Part shown: piece by piece, positions 12,553-17,029 of the stretch | Position numbering within the stretch: position 1 is the first letter of the stretch | Layout: each line of letters opens with the position of its first letter | Assembly: GCA_964614795.1 (NCBI GenBank) | Contig: CAZTME010000017.1 | Span: 1-17,029 of the forward strand | Length of the DNA stretch: 17,029 bases | Reading direction: 5' to 3' | Origin: CAZTME01 sp964614795 | Lineage (GTDB): Bacteria; Patescibacteriota; Microgenomatia; UBA1400; PJMF01 | Position numbers and translations under genes: made by a program | Notes under the pieces: generated by a model | What the model was told of the DNA's origin: nothing | The model's database searches: none | Seen by the model: only the letters and a program-made list of their open reading frames with translations

Positions 12553-13027
12553 GTCATCCAATCAACTCATTCAGAGTAATGGATATCTTTCGTGCTAAAA
12601 TTACACCTAATAGCAGATATCACATATGCTAAATATCGTGAAAAATGTAGCTAAAATAATTTTCAATTTTTCTTCTTATGCATTTTTGATTCTTCATGAT
12701 TCTCCTCTGGCTATCTGTTCTCCTTTTTACACCAAAGCTAGAACAAGATGTTTTAATAATTTGCCTATTTATCCAAAATGAAGAAAAATCTCGTTTGGAA
12801 AAACTTTTATCTAGAAATGAGAATTAAGCTTTTATAACATTCCAGAAAATAATATGAATAAATTTTTGATGATTGAAAAAGCATCCAGTCATAAATGGTG
12901 ATAAAACAGACAAGTTGTTGACACATCATAAAAAGTTGAGTGAAGATGAAATTTTTAGAAATGATAATTATTATAAATATTACTTATAAAATTATGAAAA
13001 ATAACAACTTAAGAGTAAAATAGATCT
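12553..13027. other. AT-rich stretch with no supported gene
   Basis: About 475 bp of very AT-rich sequence. A 43-codon open frame (12696-12827, hydrophobic start, charged end) has no ribosome binding site and no recognisable similarity. There is no convincing hairpin or promoter pair. It probably holds decayed remains at the right edge of the accessory region and the leader of the HD gene. Confidence 0.5.
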
Positions 13028-13777
13028 GTGCAAAATTTTCAGCACTCAATCACATCAGATCAGCGTGCCACAATTTCTTCATTAAAAAGTCTGATTAGAA
13101 AGCCAGAGCATTCTATGACTATCAAAAACATAATTCAACAACTTGAAGAAGAAATTAAATCTCTTTTTCTTCACGAAAGCAGTGGCCATGACATCCATCA
13201 TTTGAAGCGAACCTTAAACATTGCTCTCACAATACAAAAAAAAGAGGGAGGGGATAAATTAATTATTGCCGTTTCTGCATTTCTTCATGACATTCACAGA
13301 ATAATCCAAAAGGAATCAGGAAAGTTTTGCTCTCCAAAAGATTCTCTGCAAAAAGTTAAACAAATTCTTGATATCACTAATTTAACTGAAAAACAAAAAA
13401 AATCAGTTCTTCACTGCATTGAATATCATGAAGAATATGATTTTTCAGAAAACGGAAAAAGTGTAAATGATCTTGAAACATTAATTCTACAAGATGCAGA
13501 CAACTTGGATGCCATTGGAGCAATTGGAATTGGAAGAACTTTTTCATTTGGAGGAGTAGCCAAAATAGCTATGTGGAATCCAGAAATACCTTTTGTTAGG
13601 AACACTTTTGACGAATCTGAAAATGACCCATCAACAATTCATCATTTCTATAGCAAACTCTTGAAGTTAAAGGGCAATATGAATACAGAAACCGCAAAAA
13701 ACATGGCTAACCAAAGACATGCATTTATGGAATTGTTTCTTCAACAATTTTTTGATGAATGGAATGGGAAGAAATGA
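13028..13777 (+). CDS. HD-domain phosphohydrolase (YedJ/YpgQ-like)
   Basis: A predicted metal-dependent phosphohydrolase; relatives act on nucleotides. With the GTG start it has 249 residues. HD-family residues are H58 in HDIHHLKRTL, H87-D88 in FLHDI, and D158 in DADNLDAIGAIGIGRTF, the typical YedJ/YpgQ block; H134 in EYHEEY may assist. The first 29 residues do not look like the family, and an ATG at 13115 gives a 220-residue protein of more usual length, so either start is possible. It lies just outside the repeat-rich array; whether it belongs to the host or to the insertion is open, as it is still AT-rich. The S51 peptidase gene follows after 50 bp on the same strand. Confidence 0.88.
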   Translation: MQNFQHSITSDQRATISSLKSLIRKPEHSMTIKNIIQQLEEEIKSLFLHESSGHDIHHLKRTLNIALTIQKKEGGDKLIIAVSAFLHDIHRIIQKESGKFCSPKDSLQKVKQILDITNLTEKQKKSVLHCIEYHEEYDFSENGKSVNDLETLILQDADNLDAIGAIGIGRTFSFGGVAKIAMWNPEIPFVRNTFDESENDPSTIHHFYSKLLKLKGNMNTETAKNMANQRHAFMELFLQQFFDEWNGKK

Positions 13778-13827
13778 TGTAAGTTAGCATTATTTTATTT
13801 TTTTAAATACAACCTGCTTTTTCATGT

Positions 13828-14487
13828 ATGAAACTACTCTTAACATCCAGCGGGTTAACAAATAACTCTATTGCTAGAGCATTATTTGAATTGACCGGCA
13901 AACGCCCGCAAAATACTACTGTTACGTATATTCCAACCGCTAGTAATGTTGAGCCGGGCGATAAAGATTGGCTCATTACCGATCTAATGAATTTGAAAAA
14001 GCAAAATTTCAAATCCATAGAAATTACCGATATTTCGGCAGTTGATGCAAAAATTTGGAAACCAAGTTTGGAGAGAGCTGATGTTTTGTTTTTTGAAGGA
14101 GGTAACACGTATCATCTCATGAGATGGCTAAATAAATCCGGTTTATCTGAAATGTTGCCGGATTTATTGAAAAATAAAGTCTATGTTGGTGTTTCTGCGG
14201 GAAGTATGGTTACCAACCCCGACTTGTCATTAAAATTATCACAAGTAATTTATGAAGAAGACATGCTTGAAACTGATGAATTGAAAGGTTTACACTTTGT
14301 AGATTTTTACTTCCTTCCACATTTAAACTCAAAATATTTTCGAAAAATGAGAAGGGAAAACATTGAAAAATTTGGCAACAATATATCCAGGCCAATTTAT
14401 GCCCTTGACGATAACTGTGCTTTAAAAATTGTTGATGATGAAATTGAAGTGATTAGTGAAGGCGAGTGGTTTGTAACTAAAAAATAA
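13828..14487 (+). CDS. Peptidase S51 family protein (dipeptidase E-like)
   Basis: A 219-residue cytosolic serine peptidase-like protein. S51 landmarks are present: the nucleophile S123 in VGVSAGSMV, the FFEGGNTYHL block (E90-L97) before it, and H165 in FLPHLNSKYF, with the DDNCAL strand afterwards. Dipeptidase E cleaves Asp-Xaa dipeptides; other family members include cyanophycinase, so the substrate is not fixed by this sequence. The length is close to the family norm of about 230. The ATG at 13828 starts directly with the strand MKLLLTSSG, which supports it although no Shine-Dalgarno sequence is seen. It may be co-transcribed with the HD gene 50 bp upstream. Confidence 0.9.
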   Translation: MKLLLTSSGLTNNSIARALFELTGKRPQNTTVTYIPTASNVEPGDKDWLITDLMNLKKQNFKSIEITDISAVDAKIWKPSLERADVLFFEGGNTYHLMRWLNKSGLSEMLPDLLKNKVYVGVSAGSMVTNPDLSLKLSQVIYEEDMLETDELKGLHFVDFYFLPHLNSKYFRKMRRENIEKFGNNISRPIYALDDNCALKIVDDEIEVISEGEWFVTKK

Positions 14488-14524
14488 TCCATCCAAACAG
14501 TTTGTGAACATCTTTCTCCCGTTA

Positions 14525-14553
14525 TTGACACAGCCCAATAATGTGTTTATTCT
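14525..14553 (+). promoter_or_regulatory. Sigma70-type promoter for the cohesin/dockerin gene
   Basis: A perfect TTGACA (14525-14530), a 17-bp spacer, and TATTCT (14548-14553, four of six consensus bases). Transcription would start near 14560, about 30 nt before the ATG at 14590. This is the clearest -35/-10 pair in the window. Confidence 0.6.
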
Positions 14554-14589
14554 GATATTAGTACTATTTTTTAGATAGTTATTTCTTTT

Positions 14590-16005
14590 ATGTTTACTGT
14601 TTTGCCCTCACTTCAAACCCTAAAAAGTAAAAACAGTCACTCATTTTTATCAATTTCCCGATTACTTCTCACTTTTGTAGTGGCGTTTTTTAGTTTGTTT
14701 GTTGCGCCTCAAGTAATGGCCGCTGATCCGGCAGTGACGGTTACTCAACCGGCTACAACCTATTACTTAGGCCAAGAATTTTACACCGATTTAATCTTAA
14801 CCACTAATGGTTCACAACATTCATCTTCAACAATTAATGTATCTTTTGACCCAAGCCTGGTAGAGTTTGTCGCATTTGAAAAAAGAGAAGTGTACTTCAA
14901 TTACTTTAACGAAGTTATAGATAATGAAGCCGGAACAGCTCAAATTACCGGATCATATTTTGGAAATTCATATACCACTGGGGGAACCTTGGTGCGTGCC
15001 AAATTCAAAGCTTTGGCTGTTGGAAGTTCGGCGGTGGATTTTTCCGGCTCTCAACTTCTTAACTCCACTTCTCAATCTTACTCCGTAACGTATCCAACCG
15101 CTTCATTTACTTTGGCATCGCCCTTAGCAAATGCCACTTTATCCCTTCAAACTGAATATGATAATTGGGCATTAAACGATTCACAATGGGTGGATTTAAT
15201 GGTTAATTCTCAAGGCAACCAAGTGGCTGGAGTCGATGTGGTTTTGAGTTACGATCCTACTGTTTTGCAGTACCAAACATCTCAATGGGATAGTCTTTTT
15301 GCCAATCAACCTTCCTTCACCGTAGATCAACAAGCGGGGAAAATTTATATTTCAGGAGTGGCTAATCAAGGTGCTCCCTTCAATGGAGTAGGGAGAATGG
15401 CCAGGTTGCAATTTTTGGTTCTTCAGGAGGCAGTGACCAATGTTTCGTTTGATTGGGAGTTGGGTAGTACTTTGGATAGCAACATTGTCAGCTATACCCA
15501 AACCAACACTGATTTGCTGACCACTCAACCGGAAAGCTTGACTATCACTATAGGAGAAGGAGCAACATTGAATTTTGCTTTTACGCTGAAGGATTTTGTG
15601 GGAGATTACGCCACTGTAGGCGGTTCAATCTCGGTGGGTTCGGTGGTGAAGAATTTTGCCAATACCCTTGGAGGTGTGGTCAGCGAGCTCTTTTTGGGTA
15701 CCTTAAATTATGGAGCCACCTATGCAACAACCCTACATGTGCCGGGCTATTTAAAAGTTCAACAAAGTTTGCCTTTGAACATTGGTCTTAATCCGGAATC
15801 AGGTAATCTGGCTTTTGGTGAGCTCACTCCGGGTGATGTTAATGGTGATAACGTCATTAACACCTTTGATTTGAGTAGCATTTTCAGTAGTTGGAATAGT
15901 CAATTCACTACCAAACAAGCGCCGGATTTGAATGGAGATGGTCGAGTTAATTCATTTGACGTAGGTATTTTGTACACCTACTTTAATGAATCGAGTATTT
16001 TTTGA
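14590..16005 (+). CDS. Secreted protein with two cohesin-like domains and a C-terminal dockerin
   Basis: A 471-residue exported protein. A long N-terminal signal peptide ends near residue 45 (hydrophobic LLLTFVVAFFSLFVAP, then VMA before ADPAV). Residues about 48-175 and 180-320 are two beta-sandwich modules of the cohesin/carbohydrate-binding type, each starting with a VTQP or LSLQTEYD strand and containing VSFDPSLVEF or LSYDPTVLQY. A third beta-rich segment spans about 325-410. The C terminus is a type I dockerin with two calcium loops, DVNGDNVINTFD (416-427) and DLNGDGRVNSFD (446-457). Cohesin-dockerin pairs join extracellular proteins; here both partners are on one chain, allowing self-assembly or surface docking. 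No sortase motif or membrane anchor is seen at the end. Its own promoter lies upstream. TGA stop. Confidence 0.88.
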   Translation: MFTVLPSLQTLKSKNSHSFLSISRLLLTFVVAFFSLFVAPQVMAADPAVTVTQPATTYYLGQEFYTDLILTTNGSQHSSSTINVSFDPSLVEFVAFEKREVYFNYFNEVIDNEAGTAQITGSYFGNSYTTGGTLVRAKFKALAVGSSAVDFSGSQLLNSTSQSYSVTYPTASFTLASPLANATLSLQTEYDNWALNDSQWVDLMVNSQGNQVAGVDVVLSYDPTVLQYQTSQWDSLFANQPSFTVDQQAGKIYISGVANQGAPFNGVGRMARLQFLVLQEAVTNVSFDWELGSTLDSNIVSYTQTNTDLLTTQPESLTITIGEGATLNFAFTLKDFVGDYATVGGSISVGSVVKNFANTLGGVVSELFLGTLNYGATYATTLHVPGYLKVQQSLPLNIGLNPESGNLAFGELTPGDVNGDNVINTFDLSSIFSSWNSQFTTKQAPDLNGDGRVNSFDVGILYTYFNESSIF

Positions 16006-16051
16006 TAAATTTTGATCTGGAAGTGATTGAAGGTTGCGAAAAAGCTAATAT

Positions 16052-16810
16052 ATGAACTCAATTATTCTGAGAATTTCAACACTCATAGCCTATGTTGTCA
16101 TGGTTTTTTCAAATTATTTGGCAGTCTCTTTACCTTTGGCGGGCAGAGATACCGGAGCCATTTCCGACAGTTACGCCAATCTTTTCGCTCCGGCCGGATA
16201 CGCTTTTTCCATTTGGGGTGTAATTTATACGCTTTTGGCTGTTTATGTGTTTTTTCAATTTTCGCAAAAAAAGGACAAATTATTAGCTACAATCAATAAA
16301 ATTTTTATCATTAATGCCTTCCTTAACGCCGGTTGGATATTTGCTTGGCATTACGACTTCATTTGGTTGTCTTTATTGATTATGATTGCTCTACTCATTA
16401 CTTTGATCAAAATAGCGGACATTTTTCGCACAAATAAGCTCAACACAAAACAGCGTTGGTTAGCCCACTTGCCATTTAATGTCTATTTTGGTTGGATCAC
16501 AGTCGCCACAATTGCCAACGCTACCATTTTTTTGGTTTCACTGGGCTGGAATGGTTTTGGTTTGCCCGAAGCTTTTTGGACAGTTGTTGTCTTATTAGTT
16601 GGTGCTCTCATTGGTTCAATGCGACTGCTGAAGGATAGATTTTTCCCCTATGGCTTAGTGTTAATTTGGGCTTATGGAGCCATTTTGGCCAAGCATCTTT
16701 CGACCAATGGTTTTGCCGGTCAATATCCAAGCGTAATTGCTACGGTGATTCTTTGCTTATTGGTGTTTGTAGCAGTCACCGGGTGGGTAACTGTGAAAAA
16801 TGAGCGTTGA
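16052..16810 (+). CDS. TspO/MBR-related integral membrane protein
   Basis: A 252-residue, strongly hydrophobic protein with about seven membrane helices. APAGYAFSIWGVIYTLL, FLNAGWIFAWHY and LPFNVYFGWITVATIAN are typical of the tryptophan-rich sensory protein (TspO/MBR) group in its longer form; the classical TspO has five helices and about 160 residues. Relatives bind porphyrins or cholesterol-like ligands, but no function can be fixed for this long subgroup. The ATG at 16052 begins the first helix (MNSIILRISTLIAYVVMVF); a GAAGG upstream at 16029 is too far away to be its ribosome binding site. It follows the cohesin/dockerin gene by 46 bp on the same strand with no evident terminator, so it may share its promoter. 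Confidence 0.88.
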   Translation: MNSIILRISTLIAYVVMVFSNYLAVSLPLAGRDTGAISDSYANLFAPAGYAFSIWGVIYTLLAVYVFFQFSQKKDKLLATINKIFIINAFLNAGWIFAWHYDFIWLSLLIMIALLITLIKIADIFRTNKLNTKQRWLAHLPFNVYFGWITVATIANATIFLVSLGWNGFGLPEAFWTVVVLLVGALIGSMRLLKDRFFPYGLVLIWAYGAILAKHLSTNGFAGQYPSVIATVILCLLVFVAVTGWVTVKNER

Positions 16811-17029
16811 AAAATTTTCAAAATTTTTTTAAACGAGATCAGCAAATGAATTAGACTTGTCGCACAATAACAAAACGGTTCCTTTGTCTATCTTTTGGCC
16901 ATTTTCTGTGTTGCTTGCTCCATCAAGTAGCGCAGGCTACTATCAGTCGCAAGCGCCTTAAAAATGAGCAAAAATCAGTTTAAGTAACCAAAATGGTTGC
17001 TATTTGTAGTTATTTCCGTCGATTCCACA
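16811..17029. other. Right-edge intergenic stretch with nested hairpin
   Basis: No gene is seen. A-run/T-run palindromic sequence with T7 (16811-16830) directly follows the TspO-like gene and could end its transcript. Further on, TTGCTC (16914-16919) and GAGCAA (16965-16970) enclose AGTAGC-GCAG-GCTACT (16926-16941). On the minus strand the last bases read GGAATCGACGG, superficially like a tmRNA 5' segment (see rejected items). Confidence 0.4.

Noticed and set aside
2844..12560. CRISPR array, considered because of the many repeats and hairpins.
   Set aside because: There is no run of short repeats with regular unique spacers and no cas gene; the repeats are few, long and differently arranged.
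12696..12827. Small 43-residue open frame with hydrophobic start and charged end.
   Set aside because: No ribosome binding site, no recognisable family, and very AT-rich surroundings; short frames of this kind are expected by chance.
16811..17029. Minus-strand GGAATCGACGG at the right edge resembling the 5' conserved segment of tmRNA.
   Set aside because: A tmRNA starting there would need its T-arm and acceptor end within about 350 nt, around 16690, which is inside the TspO-like gene. No GTTCRA arm or CCA end is found on that strand, and no tag ending in an ALAA-like sequence is seen.

Overview
The window reads as part of a chromosome from a small-genome bacterium of the Candidate Phyla Radiation (Patescibacteria). 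The grounds are the divergent but intact rpoC-rpsL-rpsG block without fusA or tuf behind it, weak Shine-Dalgarno signals throughout, AT-rich genes, and a secreted protein carrying both cohesin-like and dockerin modules. UGA ends several clear genes (HD hydrolase, cohesin/dockerin protein, TspO-like protein), so the recoded UGA-Gly lineages are excluded. A finer assignment, for example Peregrinibacteria, is a guess.

Region 1 (1-2823) is core: the 3' end of rpoC, then rpsL and rpsG, a hairpin terminator, and a NUDIX hydrolase. Region 4 (13028-16810) also looks chromosomal: an HD phosphohydrolase, an S51 peptidase, a cohesin/dockerin protein with its own promoter, and a TspO/MBR-related membrane protein.

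Regions 2 and 3 (about 2824-12560) are an accessory insertion that is visibly more AT-rich than the flanks, has every gene on the + strand and is full of structured DNA. Region 2 holds a two-gene unit: a 1385-residue zinc-finger/DUF4011-like/SF1-helicase/Vsr-like-nuclease protein (the architecture of Hhe-type defence proteins) followed 21 bp later by a DUF2130 protein with a PD-(D/E)xK-like motif. The pair is bounded by inverted repeats of about 75 bp (3055-3126 and 8859-8934). Region 3 holds four small single-gene units: a P-loop-like ATPase without the Walker A lysine, a transglutaminase-like protein, an STM3941-family membrane protein and a small anchored protein of unknown function.

The most interesting signal is the DNA between these genes. 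Three sites of nearly equal length (8931-9048, 10411-10525, 11061-11176), and a weaker fourth (11745-11888), have the layout of integron attC sites: an outer R-box pair ending AAC / starting GTT, an unpaired spacer, a longer inner stem, and a variable terminal hairpin. They lie at or just after the ends of genes. No integrase is in the window, so this resembles an integrase-less cassette cluster. In addition, the helicase/DUF2130 unit and the ATPase unit each have long inverted flanks, a left-end hairpin, and a right-end hairpin with an identical 17-nt loop but unrelated, self-complementary stems. A roughly 150-bp multi-hairpin repeat occurs twice (9040-9194, 11880-12030), each time starting at the last bases of an attC-like site. 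Together this suggests a family of non-autonomous, structure-defined mobile cassettes carrying candidate defence cargo.

Limits: no alignments, folding or database searches were run. Family assignments rest on motif recognition, and cassette mobility is inference.
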